This document shows positions 32,340-43,273 of a stretch of DNA of 64,000 nt, one piece after another (the stretch's first letter is position 1; each line of letters opens with the position of its first letter). Position numbers and translations under genes: made by a program. The notes under the pieces are model-generated. The model made no database searches, was not told the origin of the DNA, and saw only the letters and a list, made by a program, of their open reading frames with translations. Source of the DNA: Jacaranda mimosifolia (Eukaryota > Streptophyta > Magnoliopsida > Lamiales > Bignoniaceae); the NCBI GenBank assembly GCA_018894105.1, contig CM032125.1, positions 32,225,032 through 32,289,031 on the forward strand. The letters run 5' to 3'.

Positions 32340-33690
32340 TGGCTCATCCGAGCTAACTCTGCTTTGGCATTCGCCATTCCTGGACATTCTTCTTTTGCTA
32401 GTTCGTCCGAGTTGATCCTACACTGGCGTTCGTGATTCTTTATTTGGACATTCGTCCTTCGTTAGCTCATCCAAGCTGATTTTGCTTTTGCATTCGCCCT
32501 TTTTTTCTTTTTTTTTTTGGACATTCGTCATTTACTTAGCTCATCCGAGCTGAGTTTGCTATGGCATGCGCCACTTTTTTGCTTGGACATTCATCCTTTG
32601 CTAGTTAGCTCATTCGAGCTGATTTTATTTTAGCATTTGCCCCATGGACATTCGTCCCTTGTTAGCTCACCGAACTGATTTCAGTTGGACATTCATCCTT
32701 TGTTGGTTAGCTCATTCGAGCTGACTTTACTTTGGCATTTTCCCTTTGGACATTCGTCCCTTGTTAGCTCATCCGAGCTGATTTCAGTCGAACATTCATC
32801 CTTTACTAGTTAGCTCATCCGAGCTGACTTTGCTTTGGCATTCACCCATTGGACATCCGTCCCTTGTTAGCTCATTCGAGTTGATTTCAGTTGGACATTC
32901 ATCCTTTACTAGCTCATCCGAGCTAATTTTGGCATTTGCCACTTGTTTGCTTGGACGTTCGTCCTCCGCATAGCTCATCCGAGCTGATTTGGCATTCACT
33001 TCTTTTTTGCTTGAACATTCGTCTTTTACTAGCTCATCTGAGCTAATTTTGGCGTTCGCCACTTTTTTGCTTGGACATTCGTCCTTTACTAGCTTATCCG
33101 AGTTGATTTTGGCATTCACCACTTGTTTGCTTGGACGTTCATCCTCTGCTTAGCTCATCTGAGTTGATTTGGCATTCGCCTCTTTTTTGCTTGGACATTT
33201 GTCCTTTACTAGGTCATTCGAGCTGATTTTGGCTTTCGCCACTTTTTTGCTTAGATATTCGTCCTTTACTAGCTCATCCAAGCTAATTTTGGCATTCGCT
33301 ACTTGTTTGCTTGGACGTTCGTCTTCTGCTTAGCTCATCCAAGCTGATTTGGCATTCGCCTCTTTTTTGCTTAGACATTTGTCCTTTACTAGGTCATTCG
33401 AGCTGATTTTGGCTTTCGCAACTTTTTTGCTTGGACATTCGTCCTTTACTAGCTCATCCGAGCTAATTTTGGCATTCGCCACTTTTTTGCTTGGACATTC
33501 ATCCTTTACTAGCTCATCGAAGATGATTTTGGCATTCGTTGCTTGTTTGCTTGGACATTCGTCCTCTGCTTAGTTCATTCGAGTTGTTTTGGCATTCGTC
33601 ACTTTTTTACTTGGACATCCATCCCTTGTTAGCTCATCCAAGCTGATTTCAATTGGACATTCATCTCTTGTTAATTGGCTCATCTGAGCT
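32340..33690 (-). repeat. 60-bp coding-type tandem repeat with 180-bp higher-order period
   Basis: From about 32940 to 33600 the unit is exactly 60 bp, with the landmarks TTTGCTTGGAC, CTAGCTCATCCGAGCT and TTGGCATTCGCC in each. Units come in three types repeating in the order a-b-c: type a has ACTTGTTTGC...GGACGTTC and CTCTGCTTAGCTC (32941, 33121, 33301, 33541), type b has TCTTTTTTGC...AGGTCATTCG, and type c has ACTTTTTTGC...CTAGCTCATC. This gives a 180-bp period. On the minus strand a unit reads ANAKISSDELVKDECPSKKV, 20 residues, and several consecutive units are open. From 32340 to 32940 the units vary more in length. This is the region between the integrase tail and the antisense frame of the retrotransposon. 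Confidence 0.92.
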
Positions 33691-33856
33691 TATACACTTT
33701 ACATGAGAGAAAAGGACTTTGAATTTCAAAAGCAACTTACAAGATCAAATTAAGCAAAACAAAACTCAACAGAATTGATCATGCGAAAGAAATTACAGAA
33801 CAAAAACTAAATGTCAATTTCAATGAAACAGATTACACATAAAAACATCTAAGGTT

Positions 33857-34090
33857 CTACACATTCCACGGCCAAGCTACCTTCTTTGCTTCTAGTGTCT
33901 CCAGCTTGTACGCTATTCCCCTCAACACTCTGGTCACCTTGTAAGGTCCTTCCCAATTAGGTTCCAACTTTCCTATATTTCCCAATGCATCAGGTTTTCT
34001 CCTTTAACTCCTATTTCGCCTCATAATCCTCTTCTTCATGGATATATTTTTTTCTGCCCGCTATAGGAGCTCATCATAACTATACGTAGG
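33857..34090 (-). pseudogene. Integrase C-terminal remnant fused to gag end
   Basis: The minus strand reads GKLEPNWEGPYKVTRVLRGI then AYKLETLEAKKVAWPWNV and TAG (33857-33859). This is the C-terminal beta-barrel tail that ends gypsy integrases (family pattern NWEGPYxVxxVxxxGxYxLxxxxGxxxxxxWN). Directly before it, around 34030-34090, is text such as YSYDELL and KKRIMRRNR that resembles the basic end of gag, so the deletion joining gag to the integrase tail lies near 34.0 kb. Confidence 0.8.
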
Positions 34091-35359
34091 TCTTCTGCTC
34101 AAAGATCTAAAGAAAGGGCTAAGACAAAGTCCTTGAGCAAAAGCGCCACTTAACAACTCAAGAGTGGCCGAAGGGACCTCTAGAGCAGTCGTGGTGAACC
34201 ACCTAACAAAGCTTCTCAATGTTTCTTCTCCCCCTACCGAAACGACAGCAAATTCTACGCACTGCGCCTATACTGTTTGTTGCTGGTGAATTGATGTAAG
34301 AACTTTCTAGCAAACTCCCCAAATGTATGAATGGACCAGGAAAGTAACTGTTCAAACCACCTTTAGGCGGTGCCTCCCAAAGTAGCCAGGAAAGTCCGAT
34401 ATTTCACCCCATCTGAGAATTGATACAACAAAGCTAAATTCTCAAATTCACAGAGATATTTCGCAAGATCAGTCGTACCAGTGTACCTGGGCATAGCAAA
34501 AGATTTGTGATTCTTTGGGAAGGGGCCATGCAGGATAGCTTCAATGAATGGAGAATCCTTGACATCTTCCCCAAACTTTCCTCCCATCTTTCTCTTCATC
34601 TCCAGCAACTCCCTCCTAATCTCCTTCATTTTGAAAACCAAGTCTGCCCAGGGCTTCTACCTGTCCTTATCACGACCACGTTGCACTGACACCTGACCTT
34701 TTGCCACCCCCTTGGAGTCATCTACCAATTTAGTAGGGACCTTTATCTCTGTTTCTTTTAGCAAACAACGATTGCCTCCCAACTTCGTCTTCTCATCTAG
34801 AGACCCTCTCAAGGGTGTTACCACTGGCTCTTGCTCACCTACAATGAACAATCCAGGATTGTTGGGAAGCGGTGGTCCAGCTATCACCATGCCTTGTGCA
34901 ACCGCTCCAGAAGCAGGTGCCACCATAGAGGCTTGAGCAGGGGTTCCGCTTACAGGCATGGGTGCCACCAACATGGTTGTCATCCTTACCGGAGGTGTCG
35001 GATTAGCCAGCATGGGGGCAGGGATGAAAGGTATCTGTACCGAAATTGGAGAGATGGAAGGTGCCATCCCCGATAGATAAGGAATGACTCGGGGATTCAT
35101 TGGCACCAGAAGAGGTGCGGCTGACATTACTCCAGCGAGTTGAGTGGGGGCAATAATACTAAACATAAACCACAAAAAAATTAGCTAGCTGCTCACTGGT
35201 TGTTTGCGCTACCATCGTAGGAACTGCAATAGTCCTTCCTTCTATTGAAGTGGTCGGTGCCACAGCTACTGATGGCGGAACTGTCGCGGCCATGGCTACC
35301 AACTCATTCTGCATCGCCCTCAAGGTACCGATCTCCATGTTATCTCCCAAATCACTCAT
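34090..35359 (-). pseudogene. Gypsy gag remnant with several stops
   Basis: Open pieces in element order are 35159-35359 (MSDLGDNMEIGTLRAMQNEL start, Ala/Thr/Val-rich), 34657-35175 (Pro/Met/Val-rich linker) and 34363-34641 (SPFIEAILHGPFPKNHKSFA then PRYTGTTDLAKYLCEFENLA). The last is the conserved gag core, where plant gypsy elements read F(K)xPxxxxYDGxxDPxxHLxxF. Stops separate the pieces. The protein would form the virus-like particle of an intact element. It cannot here. Confidence 0.82.
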
Positions 35360-35387
35360 TTCCTCACGCCTTAACTCTTAATCTAAA

Positions 35388-35405
35388 TTCCCACAGACGG
35401 TGCCA
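35388..35405 (-). other. Primer-binding site of the gypsy element
   Basis: In element orientation TGGCACCGTCTGTGGGAA begins about three bases after the 5' LTR end. A TGG start at this spacing is standard for a tRNA 3'-end complement. The exact tRNA was not determined. Confidence 0.7.
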
Positions 35406-35408
35406 AAT

Positions 35409-35813
35409 TAATGCAAAAAAAATAATCTGCAGGAGCACCAATTAACAAAAACCAGAACAATTCTATCTTCTGAAGTGTATGAATCCCTGCTTACAACTTT
35501 TCACAAAGTCTTTTATATGACAAAGGACCCCACTATCTGGGATCATAACTGTCCACCAAGCCACTAATTATCTAAATACAATTGAATCACTAAAACGAAG
35601 ACACGTGTAACCCATGTTCCTCCTTTTTTGGTTGTGCATTGAATTATTAGAACCAAAGTAAATCTAAATGCAGCTCAACTCTTTCGCTGAGTTCAGCTCG
35701 GCTCTTTCCATGAGTTCAGCTCGGGTAAAAAAAAAGGTATTGTATATGAGCCCAACTCTAGTTGTAGCAGCCTTAATGTGTGCCTCTAGCTCGGGCTATT
35801 ATATCTATATCTG
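35409..35813 (-). repeat. 5' LTR of the gypsy element
   Basis: A 405-bp partner of 30778-31201. Its outer end has lost the TGTG start (it reads CAGATATAG directly after the target duplication). Confidence 0.85.
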
Positions 35814-36161
35814 ATGCCCTTTGAAAACATTTGATAATCGTGTGTAAAAATTAAAAGAAGATATCACAAGACGTTGAGTAGATTAAGGTTGAAGGACATT
35901 TTCAGTATGAGGTCACATGACCTAATCACATAAGAGTGATACGTATTAAGATCTTTGAAAAGTACATCATCAAAATTAAAATGACATCTCACCTTAAGAT
36001 TATGTCAAGTATGATGCATTTAAATGGTCCTTCAAACTGTGTGATATTTAGGTTTACCTTTATTATGTTTCATTCTTATTTATCTCATATTCTTAACATA
36101 CATCAAATGGTTGTATTTAGGTGGTTTTACTTTCTTTTAAAGTATGTTTGTGTCTTAGCAG

Positions 36162-36796
36162 TGAGCATGACAATGGGTTCGAGTAGACTAGGTCTCTGCC
36201 TCGGATTCGTCTTTAATGGGGCGAGTTAGGAGTCAAATAAACGGATTTCGGGTCAGGTTACGAGTCCTAATTGCAAGAATCCAGCCAGGTCCAGGGCGGG
36301 TTATGGGTTTAAGTAAACCCACCCCGTATAATAAATATATATCATATGTTATATATATTATATATAATATATGTACATAAAATAATAAAAAATTAGAATA
36401 TATAATAGTATATATATATTTCATCAAATAAATAATATTTTTGTATTCATTTAATCATCATAAATATAATGAAGAATATACTAAAATCAATTAATGTGGA
36501 TATTATATTTTAAATTTAAAAAAAAATAGTGTTAGAAACTTATTGTATATTGGATTCTAATTTTCTATGCATGTATACATAATTTTTTGTGTATGTTTAT
36601 TGTAATTAATTTTGAAAATATATGAGTTGTAAATTTATATATTTTAATAAAAAAAGAAGAAAAAATAGGTTTGGCAGGTTAGACCCGTCAGGTTAGGAGT
36701 TTAAAGCAGGGTGGGTTACGGGTCCAAATAGAAATAGGCGGGGCGGGTTTCGGGTCCTCCCAAACTCATCTCATACCCACCCCGTTGCCATCCCTA
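36162..36796. mobile_element. hAT-like MITE, 635 bp, 8-bp target duplication
   Basis: Flanked by CTTAGCAG (36154-36161) and CTTAGTAG (36797-36804). The sister spacer has the single site CTTAGAAG near 47974. The right end reads CCGTTGCCATCCCTA, so inward it starts TAGGGATGGCAACGGGGTGGG, a common hAT-MITE start, and the left end TGAGCATGACAATGGGTTCG is its diverged partner. The interior is AT-rich with subterminal GGGTTTCGGGTCC words. Confidence 0.85.
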
Positions 36797-36923
36797 CTTA
36801 GTAGATGAACACTATGCATCTTCTTCCAATGGAAAAATATATATGTCAGTCATAATTTCTAGAAACTACGTTTTTTCTTTTACTTATAGACTTTTTAATG
36901 TGATCAACATTATTACATTTTAA

Positions 36924-37910
36924 GGTGAATTACGGCCACCACCCCTAAAGTTTGGCGTAATTATGAAACAGTCCTCTTATTTTCAAAAATTACCAAAATT
37001 CCTTAAGGTTTGTCGCCGTCTAACAATTTAACCCAACCATTACCTACCATTAGGGTTTTTGAAATTTACTGTTAAATTTGCCATGTGAAATTTCAAAAAT
37101 ACCCTTTTGATTAATTACCTCATTTTTTACCAATTCTAACCTTATTTTCATGTAGAAAATACCCTCGAGGATTCTACCGTCATAGTTTTAAGTTATTGAA
37201 GGATTAAATAGTAATATTAACATACTATAAGGATTAAATAATAATATATACGTATGTGTATAATACACATATACACACACACACACCCCACCCCACCCCC
37301 AACCTCCTACCCCCCACCGACCAGATCTGGCTGTGGCGCTGCTGCTGCTGGCAACAGCAACACAGCCCGACCGCCTGGCCATTGCCAAGCAGCTTATGAC
37401 CTGCTGCTACCATGGTAACAACAACAAGGCAGTGGCTTGCTCTCTGCTGCCCATGGCAGCCGGCTGCCGTGGGCTGCCCAATCGCTAGCTATTGCCAGGC
37501 GATGGCCGATGGAAGAAAGGAGGGGGGGCACTGGGAGGGGAACTTGATTTTAAAAATAAAAATAAATAATTAATAAATAATTTAGTTAAAATATGTATTT
37601 AATTTTTATTTATTCATTCCTAACTAATATTATTTTTAATTTTTTATTTATTTATGTTTTGAATTAATTAATAAAATTAATTAAGTTTTGTTAATTATTT
37701 TAGATAGATTTATTATTATAATAAATATATTAATTATTTAAATCTCTTTAGTTTAGGTAAGAATATTATTTTGATAAATAATATAATGAAATTTAAAAAA
37801 ATATATCTTTTTTTATTAAAAAATAATTTAGTTAAAATATATATTTTATTTTTTTACTTATTTATTTTTAATTAATATAGTTTTTAATTTTTTAATTGTT
37901 ATTTTTATTA

Positions 37911-37941
<31 letters not shown>

Positions 37942-38497
37942 GATAGATAGATATACTATTAGAATAAATATATTAATTATTTTAAATATCTTTGGTTCAG
38001 TTAATTATTTTAAATATCTTTGGTTTAGGTATGAATATTATTGTGATAAAAATATAATGAAATTTAAAAAATTTATCTTTTTTAATTAACAAATAATTTA
38101 GTTGAAAATACATATTTTAAAATTTTTACTCATTTATCGTTAATTAATATAGTTTTTAATTTTTATTTGTTATTTTTATTATTTATTTATTTATTTATTG
38201 TTATTTTAACTATGTAAATAGATTATGTTAAATATATATATATGCTATTTAACATATTCAAAATCTTAATATATAATAACACAGAGAGGGGCATTTAGGA
38301 CTTTAGCCATCAAAGTCAATTTGTAGCATTTTTTATTTTTTAATTATTTTTCTATCAAGGGTATTTTTGACTTTTTCCATTTTCATCCACCTTACAACCA
38401 AGTTTGTCGATTTAGGAGGGTCTTTTTATAATTTTTGAAAATACGAGGATTGTTTCATAATTACACCAAACCTCAGGGATGGTAGTCATAATTCACC
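36924..38497. mobile_element. Mutator-like foldback element, 1574 bp
   Basis: Long terminal inverted repeats. The left side carries GGTGAATTACGGCCACCACC and AATTATGAAACAGTCCTCTT; the complement of the right side reads GGTGAATTATGACTACCATC and AATTATGAAACAATCCTCGT. Flanks are TTACATTTTAA (36913-36923) and TTATATTTTAA (38498-38508), an 11-bp duplication. The empty site TTATATTTTAA is in the sister spacer near 48090. The interior has a GC-rich core (about 37270-37530) and AT-rich arms with an internal repeat of TTATTTTAAATATCTTTGGTT. No transposase. Confidence 0.85.
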
Positions 38498-38508
38498 TTA
38501 TATTTTAA

Positions 38509-38937
38509 GAGCACGTTTGGGTATATAGATAGGATTGATAAAATTATAATGATATTGTGGGATTATACTGTTGAAAATAATATAATATTATATTTGATGA
38601 CTAAGATTACACATTTTGAATAATGTACTTATTTTATCAATCCCTTGTTTGGATACAACGATTAAATAATTAAGTTAATAAATTTACTAAAATACCCATT
38701 ATGATGTCCAATTTTATGAATTTGAATGGTTATAATTGTCGTAAGCTTAATTTCTTATTCCTTCCACTAATTTGGATTACATAATCTCAGCTCAAATGGT
38801 GGGATTAACTATCAATTGAATGCAAGGTTTTGGATCGGGCTTTGTATCAATCTTGGAATTTTATTATTACGTCCAAACACTTGATATGACTTGGTAAAAT
38901 TATCTATCAAGTCATATTCAACAAACCAAACATGCCC
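38509..38937. mobile_element. Tourist/PIF-Harbinger-like MITE, 429 bp
   Basis: Ends GAGCACGTTTGG and the complement of CCAAACATGCCC, flanked by TAA at 38506-38508 and 38938-38940. The sister spacer reads TTTTAAGAGCATAAG without it. It sits flush against the Mutator-like element, with its left TAA being the last three bases of that element's duplication. Confidence 0.85.
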
Positions 38938-40974
38938 TAAAAGCATAAGCTACGCATATATATGATAATAATTGTCATGTACCACAACAGTAACATATTG
39001 CTTGTTCAGGTCATAAGTTAGTAGTTTGCGTTAATAATTTATAAATTAGTTCATTTGCAGTATAGAAGTTTTAATTTGACTAATATTTTGATGAGTTATT
39101 GTGATAAGCTCACTATTTGAACATTAATCATGACTCAAATCGAATTTTGATTATCAATAATTATATGCATCATATTACATGATGTTTATCCTGTCATTAA
39201 TGGTACTATTTAAATTATAATAATTTTTATTTTTTCACAATATAATCTAACAGTAACAAAAGCTAGTATTTAATTTGTCACTATTAATAATTAATGACAC
39301 ATCTATCATGACACTCTAATGACAACTATATTATATAGTTTATAAGTTTAATAATGACAACTTAAACACAATCTTTATTACTATTAAACTAGAAAGAATT
39401 ATTATTTTTTTGTTACTGAATATACATAGTTAGTATTTAGTAACAACTTTCATATTATCGCTTTCCCTTTTGGTGCAGGGAGCTTTAATCCCATCACTTA
39501 GTGAAGCAACTTAAAATTTTTAGATGGAAGATGCATAGAAAAAAGTCTTATAGACAAGACTATAATCTTAAAGCTTAAGAAAATATATTTAATAAACAAT
39601 CGAATACTTTTTATAAAAAAATTAACTCAAAATTTGTTAAAGTAAACAAATATAACTTGAGATATTAGTAGAGATATTTTTCTACTAATAGGTACTATAT
39701 ATAGTATTCAATAACATTGTTTATCATTTTAATAGTTGAGATGAAATAATAAAAAAAGGTGTCATGATTCCCTGTCATTTTGGAAAATGCATCAAGCACT
39801 TTTTTTTAATATATATATATATATATATTTCAAAATAGGTGAATAAAATCTTGTGTGATTTTTACTTTTAAAAGTAGAGCTCCCTTTCTCTGTTCTAGAG
39901 GATACGGCCACGGTACTGTTAAATAAAAACCGTATCTGATCGTTACTTTAAACAAGAAGTTCCCAAGCTCTTTCAATATCCAAGGGCCACTAATGCCCAC
40001 ATATATAATAGTAACAGTGATTGTGCACACCCGATGCATGTGTAATTATTAATAAATAAAAATATAAAATAATATAAATGAGTAATAACATAATTGCAAT
40101 AAATTTGAAAAGAAAAAAAAATTGCAAATAAATGAAAATATGTATAATATTAATCAATTATTATGAAACCAAATGGTTGTAGTGGGATAAGTATAGGGTG
40201 GTAGTTATTTTATAGTTATGGGAATAAGAAATAAAAATTAGGGCATTTTCGAAAAGTATTTGAAAACATAGCAAAAAAGAGGTAGACACTTTATTAATAG
40301 TATAAATACAAACACAGTACATCTTTGCCTACATATTATTGAGTTATTTACTAGCGTTTTGGTTGAATTAATATTCACACTTAAATTTTAAAGTTCTGGT
40401 TGGTAATAAGGAAAGATCGTCTTCACCAGTGATTAATTTTATCTAGATAGTGGTAGATGATCAATTTTGACGTTGAATATGGAAGTTTGATTATGTTAAG
40501 ATATTTTTTATAAATCTTATAAATTGTTCTAAAAACTTTTAAACACTTCTGATATAAGACAATATGAATATTATTATTATAACTCTTTAATCAAAAGGCC
40601 TTGGGAAGAGACACATGATCAGGCGTCATTAATAGTTCTAGCTCCCAACAGTACATGCTTGCAGGATAATATAACTTGATCTACATATTTAACTAAAGAT
40701 TTGGTCATGATCAGCTTCAGAATTAAATAAAATTATCCTTGCAAATATCGCAAAACAAATACGATTATTAATATTGTATAATTTGTATGGAGCTCATCGT
40801 ACACATAATGAGATAGTGCAAAAATATTCGTCTCCTTCAATGAAAGCAATTTAGTATAGAAAAGAAACAGATGACCCTTTTTCAACATGGTATATAAACA
40901 AATTAACAACAGACCCAAATCACAAAGACTCTAAAGCATGCACATAATCATGCTCTGCAACCAAAGTGATCTAC

Positions 40975-41272
40975 TTTTATAAAACTTCCTCAATAGTTTA
41001 TCATTTGCCTGCATAGAATATTTCACTAGCAACAGTCCATTGAACAAGTTGTACATAGTGCAATAATCACATTAGTCAATTCAAGCAGTAAGCTTCTTTC
41101 ATAAAGAAGATCTATAATGAATGGTTGGATAAAGATTTACCAACTTTAATGCAGAGACTCTTTTCCACTTTTGCCATATATACCTCAGTTTATGTTCCAT
41201 TTTGATGCACTAAAAATAGTACATCACTTTGAAATCTTTATGCTTTAAGCAAATAATATGTTTGGATTTGAT
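40975..41272. other. Unusually conserved island in spacer I
   Basis: Compared by eye with 51048-51345, this stretch differs at only a handful of positions, while the sequence just left (40700-40975) differs at many. It has no frame preserved in both copies: a minus-strand frame of 110 codons in the second copy (50804-51136) is broken here. It could hold a non-coding RNA or an element, or reflect local gene conversion. Confidence 0.45.
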
Positions 41273-42104
41273 TTGGACTTAGTTTTCCTCACGGTTGAAG
41301 TCGAGGTTGAGTCAAATCAGTAGTTTACTGCAATCAAAGTCGAGATTAAGTCAAGTCAATAGCCAAAATCAAATTGATCTTAGTATTTAGGGTAAACAAT
41401 TTCATGAAACAATGACCTTCAATGGTGATTAGAGAGATCGAGATGTTAGAATTGATCCGACTAATTTTAGATGAACCCCTATAGAATAAAAAGTGTTGGT
41501 ATTTATAAATTGTAATGATCGAGTAGAATAATAACATATGTTTTGCCACCTCCACGTGTTCAAAATATTAATACGTTGAGCTATCATTACGATACCGGGT
41601 AAAAATTAGAGAAAAATTCACATTAAGCCGAATCAAATTGAATCGAATTCATATGATGCATTTCCTTCCATACTTCATAGGTTTTGATAGGTCCAGGCCT
41701 ATTACAATTCATGAGTTGAGTTCCTGCAATTGAAATTGATACAAGAGTTAGACATACTACTTCTTGTCCATAGATTAGTCCTATGTTAATGTAATCCACA
41801 AAGAAAAGTTGTCATATTGACAAATACATGTGATGGATGTGAAAATGCACCTCAACACCACAAACTTATTTATCATATTATGACATTGTCTAAGTTTCTC
41901 AAGAGAAAATATATAAGGAAAAAGAAGAACTTGAACATGTCCTTGTTAGATCATACGAGGTCGCAATTAATGTATTTATGCATGCTTGCTGCTAGCTGGG
42001 GCCACATGTGTGTTGCTTCCATTGTTTTCCTCTCATGCACGCATGTGAACTCACTTCCCTCAAAATATATGGTCATGGCATAAGAAGACCCCACCTTACC
42101 AACA

Positions 42105-42134
42105 CCCCACCCCCCCCACCCCCCCCACCCCCCC
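42105..42134 (-). repeat. Four-run G-quadruplex-type tract
   Basis: The plus strand has C4-A-C8-A-C8-A-C7. On the minus strand this is four G runs separated by single T loops, an ideal sequence for a parallel G-quadruplex. In the sister spacer the place is a single C16 run (52167-52182). Confidence 0.85.
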
Positions 42135-42972
42135 AAAAAAAAAAGAGAATAGAAATAAAGAAAAAAGGAAAGAAAGAGAGAAAAATCCAAGGGAAATGAA
42201 AGTAAAGAGGCATAGCATGTGCATTGGGTTCTTGTACCATGCCAATTACATGCTTGGTTCATGCATAAACATGAAGCCAACCCAAAGGGATGTGTTGCAA
42301 ATAATTTAAATCAAAGAAAAATAAACAAAGTGATGTATTTAATATGTTCTTTACACAATTTTATTTTTCAAGAAGACATGTCTAACATGCATTAAAGATT
42401 GTTTACAAGCTCTAGTACTTAATTTATGCATTTGTAAAGATGTTAATAAATGTAAAATATAAATATGTGTTATGAGTTCGATAAATTAAGTTTTTTTTTT
42501 TTTCATTCAATAATTAGGCTGGTTTTGATGTAGATTCGGATGGAAATAGTTAAATCCTCTCTTTTGATCTATAAAATATATATGTGTGTGTGTTGCTGAA
42601 ACTCCTCAACAAAAACTCTCCAAGAGTAAGCTAGTATAATAAATGAGGAGGTAACAAATTAGAGAGAATACTTGAATTAATACAAGATGAAAATTGTGAT
42701 TTCACACCTATAAAAGTAAAAAAATATATGTATTCATAAAAAGAAAAATGAAAATAATCGAAGAAACAAAGAAGTTGATGCCTTGTCAATTCACAAGTAG
42801 CTGGAATGATCCGTCAAAGAACCGGTACCAACTGCCTAGCAACATTTAATCCAATAGGAGAGGAAGCTGCCTGAGTTGAAAAAAGGTTTAAATTTTATTA
42901 GCTGAAGTTAATGTAATCCATAAACCTTCTATATTAGAATTTCATCTACATAACTTTAACTTCATAAAAAAC

Positions 42973-43154
42973 CGATTTAAATCCTCTATTCCAATTTATA
43001 TTTCATCTCCTATTCAATTTCATGGACATATGACGCATGTATTAAATATTTCTTTATAAAAATAATTAATTGTAGACTAGATACACTTGGCATACATACC
43101 ACACACTAAAATAGGAAATGAAACATGAAATGAAATAAAGGATTCAAAAATGCC
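42973..43154. repeat. Short palindromic MITE, filled in NLR-C flank
   Basis: The same insertion as 3912-4092 at the same relative site 3' of the NLR gene: the CGATTTAAATCCTCTATTCC left end and AAAGGATTCAAAAATGCC right end. Its absence in copy B groups copies A and C. Confidence 0.6.
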
Positions 43155-43273
43155 TAAAAGCATGAAATAACACAGGACAACATATAGAGGAACAGAGGCA
43201 AATCACAACAGTTTCTTCCAAATCTAAATGGCAAAAGGAAGGAGAAAAAAATTACCTTCTAAAATCTTAACTT

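Larger units (their letters stand above)
30778..35813 (-). mobile_element. Non-autonomous Ty3/gypsy LTR retrotransposon, internally deleted
   Basis: A 5036-bp element lying on the minus strand. In element order it has a 5' LTR (35409-35813), PBS, gag remnant, a short piece of the integrase C-terminus, tandem-repeat region, antisense frame, PPT and 3' LTR (30778-31201). It is flanked by ATGCC at 30773-30777 and 35814-35818. The paralogous locus at 47610-47640 has GATTGATGCCCTTAATG uninterrupted, which confirms the insertion. Protease, reverse transcriptase, RNase H and the integrase catalytic core are absent, so it is a deletion derivative or LARD-like element. The gypsy assignment comes from the gag and integrase-tail text. 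A Tat/Athila-type lineage is suggested by an extra frame in opposite orientation between pol and the 3' LTR (inference). Confidence 0.9.
35819..42640. repeat. Duplicated spacer I, main part
   Basis: Paralogous to 47620-52750 throughout, apart from insertions unique to this copy (36162-36796, 36924-38497, 38509-38937) and those unique to the other. Shared landmarks in order are CATTTTCAGTATGAGGTC, GTCAAGTATGATG, TTTCTAGAAACTACG, CATATTGCTT, the AATCTAACAGTAAC spacer, GTCATGATTCCC, GGCCACTAATGCC, AACAGATGACCCTTTTTCAA, the C-rich tract and AAACTTCTCAACAAAAACTC-like text. No gene is supported in it. Open frames such as 40733-40918 and 41817-42083 are not kept in the sister copy. Confidence 0.85.

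Noticed and set aside
32178..33573. Plus-strand frames rich in LAFATFLLGHSSF-type repeats
   Set aside because: Antisense reading of the 60-bp retrotransposon repeat.
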